Shown one piece after another: positions 1-6,935 of a DNA stretch of 8,412 nucleotides (the stretch's first letter is position 1; every line of letters begins with the position of its first letter). The DNA is from an uncultured Blautia sp. (GTDB lineage: Bacteria > Bacillota > Clostridia > Lachnospirales > Lachnospiraceae), in the NCBI GenBank assembly GCA_934371915.1, contig CAKROE010000100.1:1-8412 (forward strand). The letters are read 5' to 3'. The translations under genes were made by a program, and so were the position numbers. The notes below the pieces were generated by a model. The model saw only the letters and a program-made list of their open reading frames with translations. It did no database searches and was not told the origin of the DNA.

Positions 1-2
1 AT

Positions 3-101
3 ACAAGGGATTCCAGTAATCGTAATACTGTCTATATTTATGATGGAAAAGACACATGGACAGATACGAATGGTGTGGAGTGGAACCGGGAAGTGAAGTA
101 A
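3..101 (+). CDS. C-terminal tail of an unrecognised protein, cut by the left window edge
   Basis: One reading frame is open from the window edge to a TAA at 99-101 and gives 32 residues rich in Asp, Thr, Asn and Trp, including the stretch YIYDGKDTWTDTNGVEW. The composition resembles the end of an extracellular or structural protein, but no family is recognised. A second frame is open to a TGA at 94-96 and gives a more hydrophobic peptide, so the frame choice is not certain. I prefer the first frame because its residues look like a folded, polar protein end and it stops just before a purine-rich ribosome-site-like stretch. Confidence 0.3.
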   Translation, partial: TRDSSNRNTVYIYDGKDTWTDTNGVEWNREVK

Positions 102-131
102 AAAATGTGAGTGGGAGGGGGAGGAAAAAGG

Positions 132-215
132 ATGTTAAAGCGTTACAAGATGTATTATAACGAAGCTGTTGATGCTTTAGAAGATGACGTGTCAGCGGCT
201 TTTTCTTTTATCTGA
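132..215 (+). CDS. Possible 27-residue small ORF, function unknown
   Basis: An ATG at 132 follows a long purine-rich run containing GGGGAGGAAAAAGG, a strong Shine-Dalgarno-like sequence. It opens a frame of 27 codons ending in TGA at 213-215. The peptide starts MLKRYKMYYNEAVDALEDD and is mostly polar and helical in character, with no signal peptide or membrane segment. It matches no family I recognise. It may be a genuine microprotein, or the 5' end of a longer gene cut short by deletion, which would fit the signs of decay elsewhere in the window. It would be the last gene before the terminator at 263-297. Confidence is low because short ORFs arise by chance. Confidence 0.25.
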   Translation: MLKRYKMYYNEAVDALEDDVSAAFSFI

Positions 216-262
216 AAATCTATTAGTCAATAGCTTTTTGTAATAATCTACTATCATAAGTC

Positions 263-297
263 AAAGCCAGTGAAAACCAGTTTTTACTGGCTTTTTT
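263..297 (+). terminator. Strong intrinsic terminator upstream of the LRR gene
   Basis: The arms at 263-276 and 281-294 form a 14-bp stem with a single G-T wobble, closed by the loop CCAG and followed by a T-run that ends at 297. The core of the stem is AAAGCCAGT paired with ACTGGCTTT. The A-tract on the 5' side means it could also stop transcription from the other strand. It separates whatever lies to the left from the LRR gene, which therefore needs its own promoter between about 298 and 370. Confidence 0.82.
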
Positions 298-301
298 GAT
301 A

Positions 302-330
302 GTGACATCTCCTCCTTTTTTATATATTCT
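302..330 (+). promoter_or_regulatory. Candidate promoter of the LRR gene
   Basis: GTGACA at 302-307 and TATTCT at 325-330 are separated by 17 bp. They match the -35 consensus at five of six positions and the -10 consensus at four of six. The overlapping TATATATT at 321-328 offers other -10 registers. The interval lies between the upstream terminator and the ribosome site of the LRR gene, so a promoter is expected here, but the exact boxes are uncertain. Confidence 0.35.
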
Positions 331-383
331 GGTATTAGGAGAACTACTACTAATCCATATAAGAAGTGAAAGGAGGTAACAGG

Positions 384-3305
384 ATGAAGGGTAAAATACT
401 ATTAGGATTAACCGCAATATTGATGCTGACGGGAGCTGCTGTACCGGTAAAAGCAGATGATGTCTGGAAATTTGATGCCCAGCGTTTTGTATTAAAGGAG
501 TACACAGGCACAGAGACGGATGTAGTGGTGCCGGATACTATGGATGATGGCGTGCCGGTCAAAAGACTGGGAACTCAATTACTGGCTGGCTCAGAGACGC
601 TTACTTCTGTAGTAGTGCCGGATAGCGTGACGATACTTGATATTGGTGCGCTGAGTTATGATGATAATCTGTCGGAGATAACTTTATCTTCAAATCTGAT
701 CAATATCGGATGGAATGCCATTTCTAGTAATGATGCGCTGACAGAACTCACCATACCGGCATCGGTCTGTATTATAGACAGCTATGCAGTCAGAGGCTGC
801 TATGCTCTGAAGAAAATCGTGTTTGAGGGTGCATGCCCATTGATAGGTTCAGAGGCTTTTGCAATGCTTTCAGATGATGTGGTAATTTATGTGCCGGATG
901 ACCAGATAGAAGAGTACAAGAAGGTTTTTGAAGAAAATAATAAAGATTTGAACATTCAGCCAAGTGGAAAGTCGGCTGTACTTTATTCAGCTGAAGACTA
1001 TCTGGATACAGAGAATCTGACGTTTGATGCAGAAACGGGAAGCATCACAGGTTATAATGGAATGAATACCAGACTGACGATCCCGGAGAGTATTGAGGGT
1101 GTGCCGGTAAAAGCAATTGGTAAAAGAGCTTTATGGGAAGATCCTCTTTTAGGGTATGTAACTCTTCCGGAGGGACTGGAATATGTTGGAGAAGATGCTT
1201 TTAGTATCACTGATACATTAAAATATGTGGAATTTCCGTCTACTCTGAAAACTATTGATAAGAAAGGTTTTTCATCTTATCGGGGATTCAGACTGGATCT
1301 TCCGGATAGTCTGGAATATATCGGAGAAGAAGCGTTCAGCTATTTTTCGGTAGAAACAGACCTGATCATTCCTGAAGGCGTAAAGGAACTCGGTCCGGGT
1401 GCATTTTCAGCTGCTTCGGGATTACAGAGAGTATTTCTTCCAGCAAGTTTGGAGAAGATAGGGGATAATTGCTTTAGCAAGTCACCTATTACTTATGTTT
1501 ATATGGAGGGATTGGAGCTGCCGGAAATTTCGGATACCGCCTTTGATAAGTGTGAATACCTGAGAGATATAGATCTTAACGAAAAATGTACCAAGCAGCA
1601 GATGCTGGATGTACAGGCACTCGTTGATGCACTGGGACTGGAGTGCCGGGTATGGCGAAACCAGAATACAGAGGTTGAATATGCACGCTTTTCTGTTGAA
1701 GAGCTTCCGGATGACCCGAGTAAGTTATACTTAACCGGATACGAAAAAGAAGCCGCGAAGGTGCGCAGCTATGATACTTATACAATAGGCGAGGAGGATA
1801 AAAGCGTAGTAGGAATCGCTGATGGTGCATTGAAGGGTGATCAGACGATAACCTACTTTGCGGTGCCTCATAACGATGAATTCGTTTACGTTGGAAAAGA
1901 AGCTTTTGCAGACAGCATTGTGGAGCATGTGGACCTTTTTGATTCTGTTACCAGTATTGGAGCGGAAGCCTTTCGCAACTGTGCGCAGCTTAAGGAGATC
2001 ACGATCCCTGCTTCTGTGACAGAGATTGGAGAAAATGCTTTTGCGGGCTGCAGCGGACTGACAAGTGTTAATATTTTATGTGATGTTGGATTGCTTCCGG
2101 AGGGAGCCTTTGCGGACTGTACAAATCTTACCGAAGCAACTGTGGCAGCAGGAAGTATTCCTGCAAGACTTTTTGAAGGATCAGCACTTGCCTCACTGAA
2201 TATGGGTGAAGGCGTAACTGAGATTGGTTCAAGAGCATTTGCGGGAACTTCTCTGAGTGAGTTTGTGATACCTGCAAATATACCAGTCAATGGAGAGGCT
2301 CTTGAAGGGATTGAACTGAGTAATATCAGGCTCAGTGCAGAGGCGACGGATGAACAGGTGGCTGAATGGAGTATAGCACTGAATTATCCCTGGTATGACA
2401 GAATATGCAGAGTTGGTGAGGAATCCATGCTGGTGAAGATGCCGTATGAACCTCTGCCGGAAGACAAGTTTGAATTTGATGAAGAGAGCAGAACGATCAC
2501 AGCATATGTTGGAACAGCCGTGGATGTTATTATTCCGCGTACGATTGGCGGAGTGCCGGTAGAAAATATTTCTTATAATGCATTTGAAAATACCAGAGAT
2601 TATGTACATTCAGATATGGAGACAAACCAGAAAGAAGGAGACTGGGTGCCGATGCGCTGCGTGATCCTGCCGGAGACTCTAAAATCAATTGAGGACAGTG
2701 CATTTACGAACTGTCATGATCTGGAAACAGTGATCTGCTATGCACCTCTGGAAACTACAAATAAGGGTCTGTTCTCGGAATGCCAGGGCCTGAAAAATGT
2801 GGTGTTTGTAAACGGAGTACTGCATATGGATAACTATCTGTTTAACTTCTGTAAGAATCTGGAGACCGTATGGTGTAAGAACCAGGTAGACCGGATTGGA
2901 ATTCAGACTTTTGGAGTAACTCCTATGGAAAAGCTCTGTGTGAATGCAAAAGATATTGATATGAGTGCATTTGCAGGAATGGAATCTTTGAAAGAAATCC
3001 ATATCCGTGGTGGTGTTGAGCATATGAGTCTGGGAGCATTTGCACTGCTGCCGTCAATCGAAACAATCTGTCTGGAAGGAATTGATTCGGATGTGATGGA
3101 AGCTGACTGGGCGAATCTGGGGAACAGCAATCTTACGATTCTTGTACCGGAAGATACTTCAGATGAGCAGCTGGAGGCTATCGGACGGAAGTTCTTAAGT
3201 TCCATGATCATCACAGACGGTGCTCAGGTGAAGAGAGGTACCTGTTCAATGCCGGAGGATCCGATGCCGGATATCGCTGAGATGCTCAGTGCTTATGGAA
3301 TCTGA
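384..3305 (+). CDS. Secreted BspA-type leucine-rich-repeat protein with four repeat modules
   Basis: This 973-residue protein is probably exported and displayed or released at the cell surface. BspA-type LRR_5 proteins commonly mediate binding to host or bacterial surfaces; the ligand here is unknown. The start is the ATG at 384, because AGGAGG at 371-376 sits 7 bp upstream. The in-frame GTG at 366 would put that ribosome site inside the gene. Residues 1-24 form a Sec signal peptide (MKGK, a hydrophobic core, then VKA before DD) with no lipobox. The rest is dominated by LRR_5 units of the kind LPxxLxxIGxxAFxxxxxLxxVxIP. Four modules begin near residues 27, 212, 433 and 695, each opened by a header such as FDAETGSITGY followed by IPxxIxGVPV, and each closed by a charged helix-like linker. 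There is no LPXTG motif, choline-binding repeat, SLH domain or C-terminal membrane helix, so the means of attachment is not visible. The protein ends in MPDIAEMLSAYGI. Confidence 0.9.
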   Translation: MKGKILLGLTAILMLTGAAVPVKADDVWKFDAQRFVLKEYTGTETDVVVPDTMDDGVPVKRLGTQLLAGSETLTSVVVPDSVTILDIGALSYDDNLSEITLSSNLINIGWNAISSNDALTELTIPASVCIIDSYAVRGCYALKKIVFEGACPLIGSEAFAMLSDDVVIYVPDDQIEEYKKVFEENNKDLNIQPSGKSAVLYSAEDYLDTENLTFDAETGSITGYNGMNTRLTIPESIEGVPVKAIGKRALWEDPLLGYVTLPEGLEYVGEDAFSITDTLKYVEFPSTLKTIDKKGFSSYRGFRLDLPDSLEYIGEEAFSYFSVETDLIIPEGVKELGPGAFSAASGLQRVFLPASLEKIGDNCFSKSPITYVYMEGLELPEISDTAFDKCEYLRDIDLNEKCTKQQMLDVQALVDALGLECRVWRNQNTEVEYARFSVEELPDDPSKLYLTGYEKEAAKVRSYDTYTIGEEDKSVVGIADGALKGDQTITYFAVPHNDEFVYVGKEAFADSIVEHVDLFDSVTSIGAEAFRNCAQLKEITIPASVTEIGENAFAGCSGLTSVNILCDVGLLPEGAFADCTNLTEATVAAGSIPARLFEGSALASLNMGEGVTEIGSRAFAGTSLSEFVIPANIPVNGEALEGIELSNIRLSAEATDEQVAEWSIALNYPWYDRICRVGEESMLVKMPYEPLPEDKFEFDEESRTITAYVGTAVDVIIPRTIGGVPVENISYNAFENTRDYVHSDMETNQKEGDWVPMRCVILPETLKSIEDSAFTNCHDLETVICYAPLETTNKGLFSECQGLKNVVFVNGVLHMDNYLFNFCKNLETVWCKNQVDRIGIQTFGVTPMEKLCVNAKDIDMSAFAGMESLKEIHIRGGVEHMSLGAFALLPSIETICLEGIDSDVMEADWANLGNSNLTILVPEDTSDEQLEAIGRKFLSSMIITDGAQVKRGTCSMPEDPMPDIAEMLSAYGI

Positions 3306-3492
3306 TTTAAACTTTAAACAAATAAACTACCTGCTGTGCGGGTGGTTGAGGTTATCATCCAGATAGTGTCGATGGCAATTGGAGAGTTGGCAGCCCTAAG
3401 AGTAAGTTTGTGGTAAGCGCCAGCACCGCAATAGCATCCCCTCACACTGGGAAAAAATTTCGTCATCAGATAACTCTGCCAGTGATTGAGAT
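3306..3492 (+). other. Gene-poor interval after the LRR gene; unassigned, possible small RNA or relic
   Basis: No convincing gene was found between the LRR stop codon and the terminator at 3493. There is no terminator directly after the LRR gene, so its transcript probably runs through this stretch. A small stem can form from ACTACC (3326-3331) and GGTGGT (3341-3346). A 24-codon frame at 3342-3416, starting at a GTG, encodes a hydrophobic peptide (VVEVIIQIVSMAIGELAALR and four more residues) but has no clear ribosome site. The composition is more GC-rich and less gene-like than the neighbours. It could be a structured leader or small RNA, a hydrophobic-peptide locus, or mobile-element debris adjoining the ssb remnant. 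Confidence 0.4.
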
Positions 3493-3524
3493 AACTCCTG
3501 TGGATTTGCCACAGGAGTTTTTTT
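3493..3524 (+). terminator. Strong intrinsic terminator
   Basis: A perfect 11-bp stem is formed by AACTCCTGTGG (3493-3503) and CCACAGGAGTT (3509-3519), with the loop ATTTG and a seven-T run at 3518-3524. It probably ends the transcript that starts before the LRR gene, or a short RNA from the 3306-3492 interval. Its T-run is also the first bases of the long inverted repeat that follows. Confidence 0.88.
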
Positions 3525-3569
3525 ATGTAATAGGAAATTACTCCGTAATGTTCCTATTACATAAAAAAA
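3518..3569. repeat. 19-bp perfect inverted repeat forming a long hairpin
   Basis: The arm TTTTTTTATGTAATAGGAA at 3518-3536 is repeated exactly as its reverse complement at 3551-3569. The 14-bp centre contains a further ATTAC/GTAAT pair (3537-3541 and 3545-3549), so the whole can fold into a nearly continuous hairpin with one unpaired G at 3550 and a 3-base loop. On the minus strand the stem is followed by a T-run, so it can also act as a terminator there. Other readings are a miniature inverted-repeat element or the joined ends of a lost element. No target-site duplication is evident. Confidence 0.75.
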
Positions 3570-3630
3570 ATCAATAGAAACTGATAACAATGTTTACAGA
3601 GCGAAATGTCCGGAAAGGACGGTGACGATT

Positions 3631-3702
3631 ATGAATAAGGTGATTTTAATGGGAAGACTGACAAAAATTACATATATTCAACCTAACGAAATCGTGATAT
3701 AA
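3631..3702 (+). pseudogene. ssb: 5' remnant of a single-strand DNA-binding protein gene
   Basis: The ATG at 3631 opens with MNKVILMGRLTK, the highly conserved first strand of bacterial SSB proteins, where it is normally followed by a DPE(I/V)RY-like segment. Here the sequence departs after the twelfth codon and reads ITYIQPNEIVI before a TAA at 3700-3702. Only about 12 of the usual 110-150 residues remain, and the stop overlaps the -10 box of the next promoter. A ribosome-site-like GGAAAGGACGGTGA lies upstream and probably belonged to the intact gene. No other part of ssb occurs in the window, so the simplest view is a deletion or recombination joint near 3666. Extra ssb copies are common on integrative conjugative elements and phages, so this may be the scar of one. 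The product would have no OB fold and no function. Confidence 0.72.
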
Positions 3703-3703
3703 T
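3677..3703 (+). promoter_or_regulatory. Extended -10 promoter for the HTH-cyclase-MATE unit
   Basis: TGATATAAT at 3695-3703 is a perfect extended -10 element (TG, one base, TATAAT). The -35 region is weak: TTCAAC at 3677-3682 with a 15-bp gap is the best candidate. Extended -10 promoters often do without a good -35. Transcription would begin near 3709-3711, about 30 bp before the HTH gene. No other good promoter was seen up to the MATE gene. Confidence 0.6.
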
Positions 3704-3717
3704 CAAAATATATTTGA
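3703..3717. promoter_or_regulatory. Possible operator (TCAAA-N5-TTTGA) at the promoter start point
   Basis: Arms of 5 bp, TCAAA at 3703-3707 and TTTGA at 3713-3717, flank ATATA immediately downstream of the -10 box. The position fits an autoregulatory site for the HTH protein encoded 22 bp further on. The arms are short and A/T-rich, so chance is a real alternative. Confidence 0.3.
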
Positions 3718-3739
3718 ATGCAAAATATGGAGGTAACTT

Positions 3740-3946
3740 ATGGGCGTAAGTTATAACAGATTATGGAAAATGCTCATAGATAAAAATATGAAGAGGATAG
3801 AGATGCAGTACCTCACCGGGATCAGTGGAAATATTCTTGCCCGGATGGGAAAAAACCAGTATGTATCAATGGTGACGATTGAGAAGATCTGCAGGAAACT
3901 GGACTGCACTGTTGATGAGATGATGGAATTTACAGATGATGAATAA
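3740..3946 (+). CDS. Small Cro/C1-type helix-turn-helix regulator (YozG-like)
   Basis: The 68-residue protein is a single DNA-binding domain of the HTH_26/YozG kind. Visible elements are a first helix around residues 5-15 (YNRLWKMLIDK), the turn-helix pair at about 18-37 (MKRIEMQYLTGISGNILARM) and a final helix at about 43-62 with ICRKLDCTVDEMMEF, a signature of this family. The start is supported by GGAGG at 3729-3733, 6 bp from the ATG. Such proteins are usually local repressors, often of their own operon. The half-palindrome at 3703-3717 is a candidate target. The stop overlaps the start of the next small ORF, and the cyclase gene follows within 140 bp, so control of the cyclase and pump is a reasonable inference. 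No ligand-binding domain is present. Confidence 0.85.
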   Translation: MGVSYNRLWKMLIDKNMKRIEMQYLTGISGNILARMGKNQYVSMVTIEKICRKLDCTVDEMMEFTDDE

Positions 3947-4058
3947 CAGGAGCAGATTTGCTAATTTATCAAAACTGGCAGCAAACGTGATGGATGCTGG
4001 ATTGGTCAAAAATCAAAGTGTTTTTAAAGAGGCTTATGATATGGGATATTCTGTTTAA
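3936..4058 (+). CDS. 40-residue small protein overlapping the HTH gene, function unknown
   Basis: Two adjacent ATG codons (3936 and 3939) lie inside the last codons of the HTH gene in another frame and open a 40-codon frame ending at 4058. The product, beginning MMNNRSRFANLSKLAANVMD, looks like a short basic amphipathic helix followed by KEAYDMGYSV. It has no signal peptide or membrane segment. The stop-start overlap suggests translational coupling to the HTH gene, since there is only a weak upstream ribosome site. The cyclase gene starts 26 bp later. It could be a partner or modulator of the HTH protein, an uncharacterised small protein, or a remnant of a longer gene. I do not recognise a family. 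Confidence 0.42.
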   Translation: MMNNRSRFANLSKLAANVMDAGLVKNQSVFKEAYDMGYSV

Positions 4059-4084
4059 TAAAAGTATGAAAAAGGAATATATAC

Positions 4085-5554
4085 ATGAAGACAATTATAA
4101 AGTATGAACTGGTAATAAATGAAGCACTTCGATCAGCACTTAATTATGATACACCTGATGAACAGATAAATGAATTTATTCGCTTTTTTGGTAAACATAT
4201 CGGTTCTGACAGGATATATATTTTTGAGGATTGCGATGAAAGGCATGCTACAGATAATACTTATGAATGGTGTGCTGATGGGATAATTCCTGAGATTGAT
4301 GAATTACAGAATGTCAATATGGATGTCATAGACTGGTGGTACGAGGCATTTTCTAAAGGAGAAAGTATAATCATCACTGATGTAGAAGAAATCAGAGAAG
4401 AACATTACATATCCTATAATATGCTGAAGGCGCAGAATGTAAAAAATGTGGTAGTATGTCCTTTATACTATAAAAATGAGATAAAAGGTTTTTTTGGTGT
4501 AGATAATCCTCCAAAGAGTGATTATAGAGGACTCACCACATTTCTGGATATGGTGGGAACGCTTCTTGTTTCGTTTTTGAAATTGCGTAATTCATTTATA
4601 AAATCAAATAATATGGCAAAGCTCAGCAGTTACTCATCACTTTCAAAAATTTATGAAGCCATGCATTATATTAATATACAGACGGGCAGATATCATGTCG
4701 TGAAGACAACAGTGCAGTTTTCCGAATGTTTGGAAAAAGATGCCAGAAAAATGGGAGAATATGAAATCAGGGATGATTTTTATGGACATATCAAACACTT
4801 TACAGAAAAAATATGTATGGAATCACAACTTGAAGAAGCACTTGAATTTATAGATATCCGTACGCTTGAAGTACGACTTCAGGGGAAAATCAGTATCACA
4901 TATGAATTTACAGATAAAAGAACAGGCTGGTGTCGCAGCAGGTTTATTCCTGTAGATTATGATGAAAATGGCAGACTTTTGCATGTGCTTTATTGTATTG
5001 AGTCTATAGAAGAAGAGAAAAAACGTGAGAATCGACTGCTCTATCTGGCACAGACGGATCTTATGACAGGAATATGTAATCGTGGAAGTGGAGAAAGCAG
5101 GATTTCTGCATATTTGAAGGAACGAAAAGCAGGACTGCTCTGCCTGATTGACTGTGACAAATTTAAATCCATAAATGATACATATGGTCATGCTGTAGGG
5201 GACAAGGTGCTTATAGCCATTGCAGAGACTTTACAGAAAGTATGCCGCGATAAAGATGTGATTTTTCGACTTGGAGGCGATGAGTTTGCAATATTTATGC
5301 CGGGAATTATGGAGCAAAAGGTAGCAGAGAAATTTTTTGCAAGACTTTTTGAAAATATCAGACAAATCGATATTGAGGAAATGCAGGGAAAAAGCATAGA
5401 AATAAGTATGGGAGCATGTTTTTACGAGGGAACTGAGGAAGTTTCTTTTGATCAGCTGTACAAGAATGCTGACAGTGTAATGTATCAGAGCAAAGAAATA
5501 CAAGGTTGTAGTGCTATGATTTACGGATTGTATGCAGACAAAAAAGACAACTGA
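4085..5554 (+). CDS. Cytoplasmic sensor diguanylate cyclase (GAF, PAS-like, GGDEF)
   Basis: The 489-residue protein is predicted to make cyclic di-GMP from two GTP. Residues about 5-165 form a GAF domain with NVVVCPLYYKNEIKGFFGVD typical of the core. Residues about 185-310 resemble a PAS fold, and a helical linker (EEEKKRENRLLYLAQTD) leads to the GGDEF domain at about 320-482. That domain shows DLMTGICNR, the metal ligand D356 in LIDCDKF, N364, D373 in YGHAVGD, and an intact GGDEF at 397-401. RDKD at 388-391 lies exactly five residues before it, which is the product-inhibition I-site. No EAL or HD-GYP domain and no membrane segment are present, so the input is a soluble or intracellular signal. 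The start follows AAAGGA at 4071-4076 by 8 bp. The base composition is more A/T-rich than that of the next gene. The MATE gene begins 16 bp downstream, consistent with one operon. Confidence 0.9.
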   Translation: MKTIIKYELVINEALRSALNYDTPDEQINEFIRFFGKHIGSDRIYIFEDCDERHATDNTYEWCADGIIPEIDELQNVNMDVIDWWYEAFSKGESIIITDVEEIREEHYISYNMLKAQNVKNVVVCPLYYKNEIKGFFGVDNPPKSDYRGLTTFLDMVGTLLVSFLKLRNSFIKSNNMAKLSSYSSLSKIYEAMHYINIQTGRYHVVKTTVQFSECLEKDARKMGEYEIRDDFYGHIKHFTEKICMESQLEEALEFIDIRTLEVRLQGKISITYEFTDKRTGWCRSRFIPVDYDENGRLLHVLYCIESIEEEKKRENRLLYLAQTDLMTGICNRGSGESRISAYLKERKAGLLCLIDCDKFKSINDTYGHAVGDKVLIAIAETLQKVCRDKDVIFRLGGDEFAIFMPGIMEQKVAEKFFARLFENIRQIDIEEMQGKSIEISMGACFYEGTEEVSFDQLYKNADSVMYQSKEIQGCSAMIYGLYADKKDN

Positions 5555-5570
5555 AAGGTGATAATTAAGT

Positions 5571-6935
5571 ATGAAATCAATGCAAAATGACATGACTGTT
5601 GGAAATCCAATGAAGATCATTTTAAGATTTACGCTTCCGATTTTTATTGGAAATGTATTTCAGCAGTTTTACAATATGGCCGACGCCGTGATCGTCGGTA
5701 AATTTGTCGGCAATCAAGCGCTGGCGGCAGTCGGAAGTACGGGGACGATCATGTTTCTGATCTATGGGTTTGTAGTCGGCATGACTGCGGGATTTACCGT
5801 ACTTACGGCACAGAAATTCGGAGCCGGAGATATGAAAAGCATGCGCAAGACAGTAGTAGGAGCAGGGGTGTTATCCTTTATTGTGGGTGCTCTGCTTACC
5901 GTATTGTTTATGGTATTTATGAAACCTCTTCTGACTTTGATGAATACGCCGTCTGATATTTTTGCGGATGCGTATGCATATATCATGATCGTTAGTGGCG
6001 GAATCCTTGCTCAGATGCTGTACAACTTATTGTCCAGTATTCTGCGTGCACTGGGAAACAGTAAACTTCCACTGTATTTTCTGATCATCAGTGCACTTTT
6101 GAATATTGTGCTGGATCTGGTGTTTATCATAGGATTTCATATGGGCGCAAAAGGAGCAGCAGTAGCGACCGTGATTGCACAGGGAACATCCGGAGTACTT
6201 TGTCTGTTTTATATTATTGCGAAAGTGCCGGTGCTTCATCTGAAAAGGGAAGATTTCTATGTAGAAAGTGATATATACAAAAATCAGCTTCGTATAGGAA
6301 TTCCGATGGCATTGCAGTATTCAATCACAGCTATCGGAACGATGATGGTACAGTCCTCATTGAATATTCTGGGATCTACACTGGTTGCGGCATATACTGC
6401 AGCAGGAAAAATCGAACAGGTAGTCACACAGGCATATGTAGCTATGGGAACAACTATGGCGACCTATGGTGCGCAGAATATGGGCGCCGGTTCTGTAAAG
6501 CGTATCCGTGAAGGATTCCGGGCATGCACGATCATCGGTGCCGTGTATTCTGTTGTTGCGGCAGCGTTCATTATGACAGTTGGAAAATTTATGACCTGTC
6601 TTTTTGTATCAGAAGATGTAAATATGATCATGAGTTCTGTTGATGTTTATCTGAAATGTATCGGAATTTTCTTCATTCCGCTGGCAATCGTAAACATTTA
6701 TCGAAACGGAATTCAGGGACTTGGTTATGGACTTCTTCCGATGATGGCCGGCGTGGCAGAACTGATCGGACGTGGAGTTGTGGCAGTGATCGCCGGAGAA
6801 ATGCGCAGTTATACAGGGGTCTGTCTGGCAGGACCGGCTGCATGGTCATTGGCGGCGGCACTGTTGATCGTAATGTATTTCTTCATTATGAATGTACATT
6901 TGAAAAAAGTATTTGGGACGAACGGGAAAGACTGA
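5571..6935 (+). CDS. MATE-family multidrug/cation efflux transporter
   Basis: The 454-residue protein has the length and roughly twelve hydrophobic segments of MATE transporters, which export drugs or other cationic compounds in exchange for Na+ or H+ across the cytoplasmic membrane. Family marks include NDMTVGNPMKIILRFTLP at the start, QQFYNMADAVIVGKFVG after the first helix, ALAAVGSTG, ILRALGNSKLPLY, GAKGAAVATVIAQ, and the second-half equivalents IPMALQYSI and NGIQGLGYG. The N- and C-terminal halves are the expected pseudo-repeat. The start at 5571 is preceded by AAAGGTG at 5554-5560, a somewhat long 10-bp spacing; ATG codons at 5580 and 5592 are less likely alternatives. The gene lies 16 bp after the cyclase and probably shares its promoter. 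Its stop codon falls in the loop of a terminator. The substrate cannot be read from the sequence. Confidence 0.92.
   Translation: MKSMQNDMTVGNPMKIILRFTLPIFIGNVFQQFYNMADAVIVGKFVGNQALAAVGSTGTIMFLIYGFVVGMTAGFTVLTAQKFGAGDMKSMRKTVVGAGVLSFIVGALLTVLFMVFMKPLLTLMNTPSDIFADAYAYIMIVSGGILAQMLYNLLSSILRALGNSKLPLYFLIISALLNIVLDLVFIIGFHMGAKGAAVATVIAQGTSGVLCLFYIIAKVPVLHLKREDFYVESDIYKNQLRIGIPMALQYSITAIGTMMVQSSLNILGSTLVAAYTAAGKIEQVVTQAYVAMGTTMATYGAQNMGAGSVKRIREGFRACTIIGAVYSVVAAAFIMTVGKFMTCLFVSEDVNMIMSSVDVYLKCIGIFFIPLAIVNIYRNGIQGLGYGLLPMMAGVAELIGRGVVAVIAGEMRSYTGVCLAGPAAWSLAAALLIVMYFFIMNVHLKKVFGTNGKD

Noticed and set aside
366..383. GTG at 366 as start of the LRR protein
   Set aside because: It would place AGGAGG inside the gene. 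The ATG at 384 has ideal spacing from that site and begins a normal signal peptide.
223..417. Minus-strand frame of 64 codons over the terminator and LRR gene start
   Set aside because: It reads through the terminator hairpin and the ribosome site and signal-peptide start of a well supported plus-strand gene. The in-frame segment ending FSLALTYDSRLLQKAID is suggestive but has no start with a ribosome site.
1886..2290. 134-codon minus-strand frame inside the LRR gene
   Set aside because: It is an antisense shadow of regular LRR repeats, whose periodic composition keeps the opposite frame open.
3396..3590. 64-codon minus-strand frame across the terminator and long inverted repeat
   Set aside because: Its first third is translated from the hairpin arms and no ribosome site precedes the start. 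The C-terminal part (NPQELSQSLAELSDDEIF) looks faintly protein-like and could be a relic, but it is not supported as a gene.
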